Part shown: positions 1 to 5,958 of the stretch, piece by piece
Layout: every line of letters begins with the position of its first letter
Numbering within the stretch: the stretch's first letter is position 1
Source of the DNA: Acetobacteraceae bacterium
Lineage (GTDB): Bacteria > Pseudomonadota > Alphaproteobacteria > Acetobacterales > Acetobacteraceae
Direction: 5' to 3'
NCBI GenBank assembly: GCA_947478535.1
Contig: CANJXD010000312.1
Location: 1 to 6,983, forward strand
DNA: 6,983 nt
Notes under the pieces: model-generated
The model's input: only the letters and a program-made list of their open reading frames with translations
Database searches by the model: none
What the model was told of the DNA's origin: nothing
Position numbers and translations under genes: made by a program

Positions 1-72
1 CACATCGCGGCAGTGGGAGAAGGCGAAGATCGGAACCTCGCAGCCCAGGCGTTTCGCGAGCGCCGTCCGCAT
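1..72 (-). CDS. N-terminus of probable NAD(P)H-dependent flavin oxidoreductase (nitronate monooxygenase-like), cut by window edge
   Basis: An ATG at 72-70 opens a reading frame of 24 codons that runs off the left edge, so only the N-terminus is visible. It contains RLGCEVPIFAFSHCRDV. From memory of the family, openings of the form 'LG-x-x-VPIFAFSHCRDVV' are typical of 2-nitropropane dioxygenase/nitronate monooxygenase-like, FMN-dependent TIM-barrel proteins annotated as NAD(P)H-dependent flavin oxidoreductases. The start is supported by a GAGGA Shine-Dalgarno-like motif at 84-80, seven bases upstream. The ATG begins three bases after the stop of the DUF35 gene, so translation is probably coupled and the gene belongs to the same operon. 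No catalytic residues fall in the visible part. The family call rests on a short segment; the existence of a coding start is better supported than the product name. Confidence 0.6.
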   Translation of the reverse strand, partial: MRTALAKRLGCEVPIFAFSHCRDV

Positions 73-75
73 GCC

Positions 76-486
76 TCAGTCCTCGACGGGGGTGAAGAGC
101 GGCAGCGCGAAGCCCTCACTCTGCACGAAGCTCACCTGCACCTTCTGGCCGAGCTTCAGCCCCTTGCCCGTCGGTTCCGCATAACGGCCGAGCGAGCGCA
201 CGCCTTCCTCCAGGTCCACGGTCACCAGCGTGTAGGGCAGTTCTTCCTTGAAGCCGGGATGGAAGGGGTGGTGCGCGACCATCCAGCTGAAGACGGTGCC
301 GCGCCCGCTGCAATCCTTCCAGGTCACGTCGAAGGAATGGCAGGCATCGCAGATGTAGCGGGGATAGTGCCGCAGCTTGCCGCAGCCCGCGCATTGCTGC
401 ACGCGCAGCACGCCCGCCGCCGTGCCGTCCCAATAGCCCTGCGTGAGCGGGGAGGGATGCGGTGCCGGCTTGGTTGTCTCGCTCAT
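76..486 (-). CDS. DUF35 zinc-ribbon/OB-fold protein, partner of the thiolase-like enzyme
   Basis: A 136-residue protein of the DUF35 (OB-fold, nucleic-acid-binding-like) family. Residues 12-28 form the usual N-terminal helix region (LTQGYWDG). A rubredoxin-like zinc ribbon follows, with CAGC at 32-35 and CDAC at 46-49; all four cysteines are present. The OB-fold occupies about 60-132, with GRGTVFSWMV near 61-70 and YTLVTVDLEEG near 85-95. Despite the old 'nucleic acid binding' label, characterised DUF35 proteins bind thiolase-superfamily enzymes, as in the archaeal thiolase/HMG-CoA synthase complex and the steroid aldolase Ltp2-ChsH2. The thiolase-like gene lies directly upstream, five bases away, which fits such a complex. 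I chose ATG 486 because GGGGGTGAG sits just upstream. An in-frame GTG at 495 overlaps the previous stop as GTGA and would add three residues. Confidence 0.9.
   Translation of the reverse strand: MSETTKPAPHPSPLTQGYWDGTAAGVLRVQQCAGCGKLRHYPRYICDACHSFDVTWKDCSGRGTVFSWMVAHHPFHPGFKEELPYTLVTVDLEEGVRSLGRYAEPTGKGLKLGQKVQVSFVQSEGFALPLFTPVED
80..84 (-). promoter_or_regulatory. Ribosome binding site of the partial flavin oxidoreductase gene
   Basis: The minus strand reads GAGGA followed by seven bases and then ATG at 72. The motif lies inside the last codons of the DUF35 gene. Its presence supports reading the edge fragment as a real gene. Confidence 0.5.
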
Positions 487-490
487 ATCT

Positions 491-499
491 CTCACCCCC
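491..499 (-). promoter_or_regulatory. Ribosome binding site deciding the DUF35 start
   Basis: The minus strand reads GGGGGTGAG, then AGAT, then ATG at 486. It matches the anti-Shine-Dalgarno well and overlaps the TGA stop of the thiolase-like gene (494-492), which suggests translational coupling. It favours ATG 486 over the GTG at 495, which lies inside this motif. Confidence 0.55.
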
Positions 500-1643
500 G
501 CCGCATGATGGTGATGGCGCCGTCGCCGAGGTCGCCATAGCCCGTCGCGAGACCCAGCTCGATGCCCTGCACCTGCCGTCGCCCGGCCTGGTGGCGCAGC
601 TGGTGCACCAGCTCCGCCACATGGTTCAGCCCGAGCATATGCGCCTGGCTCAGCAACCCGCCATGCGTCGTGATCGGTAACTGCCCGCCGAGCTTGATGC
701 GGCCATTTTGCACGAACTGCCCGCCCTCGCCCTTCTTGCAGAAGCCGATGTCTTCGAGCTGGCAGAGCACGACCCAGGTGAAGCAGTCATAGATTTCCGC
801 CACCTGGATATCCGCCGGTGTCACCCCCGCCATGGCGAAAGCGCGCGGCGCCGCCTTGGCGATGCCGAGCCGCGTGATGTCCGGCCGCTGCGTGATGGCG
901 CTCGGGCTGTCCGGATGCCCCTCCGCGATACCGGAGACGAGCACGCGCGGCTGACGCATGTCTCGCGCCGCTTCCGCGCTGCTGACGACGAAGGCGCAAC
1001 CGCCATCGCTTTCCAGGCTGCAATCGAGCAGGCGGAACGGGTCCGCGATCATCCGGCTCGCCTGGTGGTCGGCGATGGTGATCGGCTTCTGCATGATGGC
1101 GTTGTCGTTCAGCAGCGCATGCTCGCGGATCGTCACCGCGATTTCCGCCAGGTTCTCGCTGGTGGTGCCGAACAATTCCATGTGTCGCCGCGCCATCGGC
1201 GCATAGAGCTGCGCCGGCGCGATGGAGCCGAGCGGCAGTTCGAATTCGGTGATGAGGTGGAATTGCGGCATCTGGTGGATGCGCACGCCCGCCCGCGCAC
1301 CGGAGGAGATGTTGCGCCCCGCCGCGATCAGCACGTGGTTGCAGAGCCCGGCGCTGATGGCCGCCGCCGCCGTCTGGATGGAGGCGATGCCGCCCGCGCC
1401 ACCCATTGGCGTCAGCGCGGAATAGCGCAGCTCATTCACCCCGAGATTGGTGGCGAGTTCCTCCGCCGGCGCCCCGGTGATGCCGATGGGCAGGATGCCA
1501 TCGATATCTTTCGGCGAAAGCCCGGCATCGGCGATGGCGCGCAGCGCGGCTTCCAGCTGCAAGCCTGTCGAATTCCGCGTCGCACCGCGCTGGTAGACGG
1601 TCTCGCCCACCCCGGTTATCGCGACCTTGTCACGCAAGGACAT
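492..1643 (-). CDS. Thiolase-fold protein without catalytic cysteines (lipid-transfer/SCP-x or Ltp2 aldolase type)
   Basis: A 383-residue thiolase-superfamily protein. The N-terminal half starts with KVAITGVGET (6-15) and carries the dimer-core segment SALTPMGGAGGIASIQTA (75-92). The C-terminal half carries VAEIYDCFTW (281-290), GFCKKGEGG (300-308) and THGGLLSQAHMLGLNH (326-341), all typical of the 'thiolase family/lipid-transfer protein' group. Where degradative thiolases have the nucleophilic Cys (NxxCxSG), this protein has TPMGGAG with Gly81. The C-terminal Cys of the CxGGG motif is replaced by GYGDLGDG (368-375). It therefore should not run a normal thiolase reaction. The best-described relatives lacking these cysteines are Ltp2-type retro-aldolases, which use active-site tyrosines and a DUF35 partner; such a partner is encoded next. 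The exact reaction is inferred. The start at 1643 gives the family's usual N-terminus; in-frame starts at 1676 and 1718 would overlap the ligase gene and add unrelated sequence. Confidence 0.9.
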   Translation of the reverse strand: MSLRDKVAITGVGETVYQRGATRNSTGLQLEAALRAIADAGLSPKDIDGILPIGITGAPAEELATNLGVNELRYSALTPMGGAGGIASIQTAAAAISAGLCNHVLIAAGRNISSGARAGVRIHQMPQFHLITEFELPLGSIAPAQLYAPMARRHMELFGTTSENLAEIAVTIREHALLNDNAIMQKPITIADHQASRMIADPFRLLDCSLESDGGCAFVVSSAEAARDMRQPRVLVSGIAEGHPDSPSAITQRPDITRLGIAKAAPRAFAMAGVTPADIQVAEIYDCFTWVVLCQLEDIGFCKKGEGGQFVQNGRIKLGGQLPITTHGGLLSQAHMLGLNHVAELVHQLRHQAGRRQVQGIELGLATGYGDLGDGAITIMRRG

Positions 1644-1665
1644 GCCCGTCCCACCCCCCCATCGT

Positions 1666-3762
1666 TCATTCGCCATCCCAGAGGCAAAGCGCGTCCAGCG
1701 CCTCGACCTGGCTGCCATGCACCCATAGCGGATTCACTTCGAGTGTCGCCAGCGCCGGCCCGAAACCCAGCGCCGCCGCGCCGATGCGGCAGACCGCATC
1801 CGCCACCGCGTCGAAGTCGATCCCCGGCACCCCGCGCCCACCCCGCAGCAGCTTCACGCCCCGCAGCCCGAGCAAGGCGCGCTTCACCTCCGCCGCATCC
1901 ACCGGCAGCAGGCGCAGCGCCACGTCCTCCAGCGCCTCCACCCAGACACCGCCGAGCCCGAGCGCCAGCACCGGGCCCCATTGCGCGTCGCGGTTGATAC
2001 CGACCAGCAACTCGACCCCGCGCGGCCGCATCGGTGCCACCAGCACGCCCTCGATCACCGCGTCCGGCGCATATCGCGTGGCCGCTTCCGTGACCTGCCG
2101 GAACGCCGCCCGCGCCGCTCCCTCGCCTTCCACGCCCAGTATGACGCCGCCGATATCCGTCTTGTGCGCGATACCGGGGGAGGCGATTTTCACCACCATC
2201 CGCCCACCGATCTCCCGTGCCGCTTCCGCCGCCGCATTTTCATCGGAGGCGAGGCGCATCGGCACCACCGGCACGCCAGCATCCGCGAGGCAGCGCAGCG
2301 CCGCGTATTCGGAACGCGGCCGCGCCGCGATGGGCGTGGCGGCGGCGACTGGTGTCGGCAGCACCTCCCGCATCCGCGCTGACCACGCCATCGCGCCCGC
2401 CAAGCCGGAGACGGCGCGATCCATCCCGCAGGCGAGGTAGGGCATCGCCGCTTCCGCCACGATGCGCCGGGCCAGGTCGCCCTGATGGGTCGCGGTGTAG
2501 CTGACGACGAAGCCCGGAACCGGCGCCGCGTTCAGGCTGCGCGCGAGGGCCTGGTGCAGGGCGGTCAGCCGCTCGCTGACATCCTCCTCCCGCGTCGGCA
2601 CCTCGTAATAGGGGCAGAGCATCGCCGCCATGCCGGGCTCCGCGGCGATGATCTCCACCACCCGCCCGCATTGCTCGGGGGTGACGGCGCCGGTCAGGTC
2701 CAGCGGGTTGTGCGGCGTGGCGATATCCGGCAGCGAGGGCCGCAGCGCCGCGCGCGCGGCGTCCGACAATTCCGGCAGATCGATCCCGCGCGCCACCGCC
2801 GTATCCGCCGTGATCTCGCAGATGCCGCCCGAGTTGGAGACGACGCCAAGCCCACCCGCGCGCAGCACGCCGCAGCGCCCGGCAATATCGGCCGTCGCCA
2901 GCATCTCCTCGATCGAGCGGACGCGGATCACGCCATATTGCTGGCAGATTCCATCGAAGACACGATCATCGCCGACCAGCGCGCCGGTATGCGCGAGTGC
3001 GGCCTTCGCCGTCACCTCGCTCGCGCCGACCTTCAGCACCACCACCGGCTTCCGCGCCCGCCTCGCGGCCTCGGCGAGGGCGACGAAGGCGTTGGCGTCC
3101 CGTACCGTCTCGACGAACAGCGCCAGCGAGGTCACCGCAGGGTCTTCCAGCAACGCGCGGCCGAAGGTCGCGAGATCGAGATCCGCCTCGTTCCCCGTCG
3201 CGATCACATAGGACAGGCCGACATCCTGCTGCCCTGCGAGATTGGTCAGGAAATGCGCCGTCGCCCCGCTCTGCGACACGATGGCGACGCCGTGGCACCG
3301 ACTCGGCCGGCGGATCGGCGTGGTCCAGACCTGCGCGCCGCCGACGAAATTGATGAATCCCAGGCTGTTCGGGCCGAGCAGGCGCATGCCCTTGCCCCGC
3401 GCATACTCCGCCAGCGCGCGCTGCGCCGCAGCCCCCGCCTCGCCGATCTCCGCGAAGCCGGCGGTGAGGATGGCGGCATGCCGCGCGCCACTTTCGCCGA
3501 GGTCCCGCAGGGCATCCGCCGTCGCATGGCCCGGCACCATGATGACGCCGAGATCGACCGCCTCGCCGATCGCCGCGCAACTCGTCGCGGCGGCGCGCCC
3601 ATGCACCTGCCCGCCGCGCGGGTTCACCGGCACCAGCCGGCCGGTGAAGCCGCCGGCTTCCAGATTGGCAAACACCGCCTGCGACCAACGCGACCGGTCC
3701 GATGCGCCGAGCACCGCGATGGAGCGCGGCCGCAGCAGCGCCAATGGTCCGGTCACCGCCAT
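1666..3762 (-). CDS. ADP-forming acyl-CoA ligase (acetate--CoA ligase family), alpha and beta parts fused
   Basis: A 698-residue enzyme expected to make an acyl-CoA from a carboxylate, CoA and ATP, giving ADP and phosphate through a phosphohistidine, in the cytoplasm. The CoA-binding Rossmann domain is at about 8-137 (SIAVLGAS, then LLGPNSLGFIN). Succinyl-CoA-ligase-like domains follow at about 155-455, with SQSGA at 163-167, Glu218 in LFVETVRD and the probable phosphorylated His258 in LAHTGAL. An ATP-grasp domain occupies about 480-695, with the second swinging-loop His533 in IAHKTDIGGV, GPVLALGLGGVWVE (597-609) and LEVNPLWV (674-681). Glu218, His258 and His533 match the catalytic Glu and two His of archaeal ADP-forming acetyl-CoA synthetases, so the enzyme looks active. 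Its order (alpha then beta) and length are normal for the bacterial single-chain form. The start is four bases after the Bug gene stop. In this context the substrate is more likely an organic acid intermediate than acetate. Confidence 0.92.
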   Translation of the reverse strand: MAVTGPLALLRPRSIAVLGASDRSRWSQAVFANLEAGGFTGRLVPVNPRGGQVHGRAAATSCAAIGEAVDLGVIMVPGHATADALRDLGESGARHAAILTAGFAEIGEAGAAAQRALAEYARGKGMRLLGPNSLGFINFVGGAQVWTTPIRRPSRCHGVAIVSQSGATAHFLTNLAGQQDVGLSYVIATGNEADLDLATFGRALLEDPAVTSLALFVETVRDANAFVALAEAARRARKPVVVLKVGASEVTAKAALAHTGALVGDDRVFDGICQQYGVIRVRSIEEMLATADIAGRCGVLRAGGLGVVSNSGGICEITADTAVARGIDLPELSDAARAALRPSLPDIATPHNPLDLTGAVTPEQCGRVVEIIAAEPGMAAMLCPYYEVPTREEDVSERLTALHQALARSLNAAPVPGFVVSYTATHQGDLARRIVAEAAMPYLACGMDRAVSGLAGAMAWSARMREVLPTPVAAATPIAARPRSEYAALRCLADAGVPVVPMRLASDENAAAEAAREIGGRMVVKIASPGIAHKTDIGGVILGVEGEGAARAAFRQVTEAATRYAPDAVIEGVLVAPMRPRGVELLVGINRDAQWGPVLALGLGGVWVEALEDVALRLLPVDAAEVKRALLGLRGVKLLRGGRGVPGIDFDAVADAVCRIGAAALGFGPALATLEVNPLWVHGSQVEALDALCLWDGE

Positions 3763-3766
3763 CCCG

Positions 3767-4726
3767 CTACAGCGCGATGCCGACGCGCCGCACCAGCGGT
3801 GTCCAGCGCGCGAGTTCGGAGGCGACGAAGGCGCGCGCCTGGTCCGGCGTGGAATCGGCGATGCCGGTGATGCCGAGCGCTTCGAGCTGCGCCTTCTGCG
3901 CCGGCTTCGCCATCACCCGGCCGACCGCGGCGGAGAGCTGGCTCATCACCTCCTGTGGCGTGCCGATCGGCGCGGCGAGCAGGTTGTAGGTGCCCGCCGA
4001 GACATCCCAGCCCTGTTCCTTCGCGGTGGGGATATCCATCGCGATGAAGGTGCGGTTCGCATCCAGCGTCGCGATGATCCGCAGCGTACCCGCGCGATGG
4101 TGCTGCAGCAGCGTGCCGAAGGTCTCGTAATTCGCCGAACAGGTGCCGTTGATCGTATCCGTGATGGCGGGGCCGCTGCCAGCGTAGGGAACGTGCTGCA
4201 TCTCCATCCCCGCGGCCTCGTTCATCGCTTCGGCGGCGAGATGCACCGTCGTGCCGATGCCGGCGCTGCTGTAGGAAAGCCGGCTGTTCGGCTGCTTTGC
4301 CAGCGCGATGAACTCCGCCAGATTCCGCGCCGGCAGGCGCGGGTTCAGCGCGATGGCGAAGGGCGCGTAGGACAGCAACGCGACCCAGGCGAAATCCTGC
4401 GTCGGGTTGTAGGGCGGGTTGCGCCGCGTGATCGGCCCAGACACCGCGCTCGATCCCGTGTGCATCATGAAGACGGAGCCGTCATTCGGCTGGCGGAGGA
4501 AGTACTCCACCGCCGTCACGCCCGCGGCCCCGGGGCGGTTCTCAACGATCACCGGACGTCCGAGTTCCTCCCGCAGCGGCTCCGCAAGGAAGCGCGCGAA
4601 CAGGTCGCCGGCGCCTCCCGGCGGGAAGCCCACCACAAGCTTGATGGTGTTCACCCGGATCTGCGCGAGGGCGGGCGCGGCCAGCGTTGCCGCCGCCGCC
4701 CCCAGGATCAGCCGCCGTTGGATCAT
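3767..4726 (-). CDS. Bug/TctC-family periplasmic solute-binding protein (second copy)
   Basis: A 319-residue extracytoplasmic receptor of the tripartite tricarboxylate transporter (TctC/Bug) family, which usually binds small carboxylates or amides. The signal peptide covers residues 1-21 (MIQRRLILGAAAATLAAPALA), with likely cleavage after ALA. The Arg-Arg pair makes Tat export possible, but the motif is not a full Tat consensus. Mature-protein signatures are GFPPGGAGD (33-41), IVENRPGAAG (60-69), SAGIGTTVHLAAE (154-166) and HVPYAGSGP (178-186). The segment that normally reads 'GxVDxxF' is NGTCSANYETFG (193-204), which is unusual. A GGAGGAA ribosome binding site (4740-4734) lies seven bases before the ATG. 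No membrane subunits (TctA, TctB) are encoded in the window. The gene sits between two catabolic genes, so it probably delivers or senses the pathway's substrate; the ligand is unknown. Confidence 0.93.
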   Translation of the reverse strand: MIQRRLILGAAAATLAAPALAQIRVNTIKLVVGFPPGGAGDLFARFLAEPLREELGRPVIVENRPGAAGVTAVEYFLRQPNDGSVFMMHTGSSAVSGPITRRNPPYNPTQDFAWVALLSYAPFAIALNPRLPARNLAEFIALAKQPNSRLSYSSAGIGTTVHLAAEAMNEAAGMEMQHVPYAGSGPAITDTINGTCSANYETFGTLLQHHRAGTLRIIATLDANRTFIAMDIPTAKEQGWDVSAGTYNLLAAPIGTPQEVMSQLSAAVGRVMAKPAQKAQLEALGITGIADSTPDQARAFVASELARWTPLVRRVGIAL

Positions 4727-4756
4727 TGTCCCGTTCCTCCCTGAACCCGTCGTCGG

Positions 4757-5848
4757 TCACGCCGCCGCGGGTGTTCTCTTCAATTGGGGCTGCACTTTCT
4801 CCGCCAGCAGGATCATCGACCGTCGCGCGATCTCCCGGTCCTGCCAATCCATCCCGGCATAGAGCAGCGTGCCGAAATCCCCGATCTCGCCGCGCAGCCC
4901 CATCAACTGGTCCGCCACGCTGTTGGGCGATCCGTGGATGATGAGCTTCTCGCACACCATGTCGAGCGTCACGTCATCATCCGACATCTTCGGGTCGGTC
5001 TTGAACACGCCGACGGCCCCGCGCCGCTTCACCTTCTTCAGCAGTGAATTGTAGTAATAGCGATACGGGCTGTCCGGATCGGTGGCGTAGCGCCGGGCCG
5101 TCGCGTCATCCTCCGCCACGCAGATGGTCTTCGCCACACGCCAATTGGCGGGGTCCGCCACGCGGTTCACTCGGGCGCAGCCTTCCAGGTATTTCTGCCA
5201 ATGCGTCTTCACCCAGACCGGCATCAGGAAGTTCGCCGAGATCGGGTCCCAGCCCCGCGCCGCCGCTTCTGAAATGCCCTTCGAATATGGGGCGACGGCG
5301 GTGACGACGATGGGCGGGTGCGGGCGCTGCAAGGGCTTCGGGATCGAGCCCATGCCCGTCTCCGCCAGCATCGTGCGGGCGGTGGAGACATTCCAGAACT
5401 TGCCCTCGATATTGTAGGGCGCGTCGCCCTGCCAGATCGCGAGGATGGTGTTGATGGCTTCGAGGAACATGGCCGGACGGTCCATGTCCATGTTGCCCAG
5501 CGCTTCCGCATCGGAGGGTAGCGCGCCAGGGCTGATGCCGAGGTTGAACCGACCGCCGAGCATGTGGTCCAGCATCGCGATCTGGGCTGCCGTCTGCACG
5601 GGGTGGTGGTTCGGCATGTTCACGGTGCCGGTGCCAAGCCGGATGCGCTTCGTCGCGTAGGCCAGGCTTGCGATGAACATGGTGGAGGAGGTGATGTTCT
5701 CCTCCGGGTCCGTCGTGTGTTCGCCGCAATACGCTTCGGTGAAGCCGAGCTCGTCGGCAAGGATGAAAGCCTCGCGATCCTCGGCCAGGGATTGCTGCCA
5801 ATCCTTGCCGATCGGATGCATCGGCATGGTGAAGAAGCCGAGCTGCAT
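4757..5848 (-). CDS. LLM-class (luciferase-like) flavin-dependent oxidoreductase
   Basis: A 363-residue cytoplasmic enzyme of the bacterial luciferase-like monooxygenase superfamily, a TIM barrel that uses reduced FMN or F420. Visible landmarks are the N-terminal strand MQLGFFTMPMHP (1-12), AYCGEHTT (39-46) with the conserved EH pair, RIRLGTGTVNMPNHHPVQ (68-85), then LDHMLGGRFNLGISPG (93-108), which is the family's flavin-site region. VVTAVAPYSKGISEAAARGW (181-200) and the C-terminal IIHGSPNSVADQL (303-315) follow. Length and order match limonene-monooxygenase/alkanesulfonate-monooxygenase-like members; the substrate cannot be inferred. A reductase partner supplying reduced flavin is not identified, although the flavin oxidoreductase at the left edge may be functionally linked. 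The ATG at 5848 follows GGGAGG (5858-5853) with a four-base spacer. It is probably the first gene of the tight operon leading to the ligase, and it lies 30 bases before the second Bug gene. Confidence 0.93.
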   Translation of the reverse strand: MQLGFFTMPMHPIGKDWQQSLAEDREAFILADELGFTEAYCGEHTTDPEENITSSTMFIASLAYATKRIRLGTGTVNMPNHHPVQTAAQIAMLDHMLGGRFNLGISPGALPSDAEALGNMDMDRPAMFLEAINTILAIWQGDAPYNIEGKFWNVSTARTMLAETGMGSIPKPLQRPHPPIVVTAVAPYSKGISEAAARGWDPISANFLMPVWVKTHWQKYLEGCARVNRVADPANWRVAKTICVAEDDATARRYATDPDSPYRYYYNSLLKKVKRRGAVGVFKTDPKMSDDDVTLDMVCEKLIIHGSPNSVADQLMGLRGEIGDFGTLLYAGMDWQDREIARRSMILLAEKVQPQLKRTPAAA

Positions 5849-5852
5849 GGTG

Positions 5853-5858
5853 CCTCCC
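5853..5858 (-). promoter_or_regulatory. Ribosome binding site of the LLM oxidoreductase gene
   Basis: The minus strand reads GGGAGG, then CACC, then ATG at 5848. It is a good purine-rich site with a slightly short spacer. Confidence 0.5.
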
Positions 5859-5865
5859 TCTGGCC

Positions 5866-5896
5866 GTAAAATACCAGTAATAATTATTATCTACCG
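5866..5896 (-). promoter_or_regulatory. AT-rich intergenic patch with 12-bp palindrome: candidate promoter or operator for the LLM operon
   Basis: This patch is strikingly AT-rich in an otherwise GC-rich window and lies just upstream of the LLM gene's ribosome binding site. It holds the perfect palindrome TAATAATTATTA (5878-5889). On the minus strand, TGGTATTTT (5876-5868) resembles an extended -10 element, and GATAAT (5894-5889 region) is another -10-like hexamer. I see no good -35 element at the right distance from either. The palindrome could be a regulator's operator overlapping the promoter. The AT-rich island and palindrome are seen directly; the promoter function is inference. Confidence 0.35.
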
Positions 5897-5958
5897 ATGA
5901 GTATGGCGAGAAATGAGGGCGGCCGCAAGCGCCAAGACCGGCCCGGATCGGCTCCGCG
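5897..5958. other. Remainder of the intergenic gap, no supported feature
   Basis: GC-rich sequence between the stop of the first Bug gene and the AT-rich patch. It contains the 8-bp palindrome GCGGCCGC (5919-5926) and some imperfect complementarity, but no stem followed by a T-run on the minus strand, so I do not call a terminator here. Confidence 0.4.

Noticed and set aside
492..1643. Standard acetyl-CoA acetyltransferase call
   Set aside because: Both catalytic cysteine positions are substituted, so a degradative or biosynthetic thiolase reaction is unlikely.
492..1718. Longer thiolase-like start at 1718
   Set aside because: It would overlap the ligase gene by about 50 bases and add a basic, unrelated N-terminal segment; MSLRDKVAITGVGET at 1643 matches the family's usual beginning.
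3242..4744. Long plus-strand open frame of 500 codons, and similar ones at 2485-3870 and 708-1997
   Set aside because: They lie antisense to well-recognised minus-strand genes, are Arg/Ala/Pro/His-rich with no family motifs, and arise because GC-rich codons rarely form stops on the other strand.
5915..5958. Possible terminator after the first Bug gene
   Set aside because: There is GC-rich, partly self-complementary sequence including GCGGCCGC, but the pairings are short or imperfect and no T-run follows.
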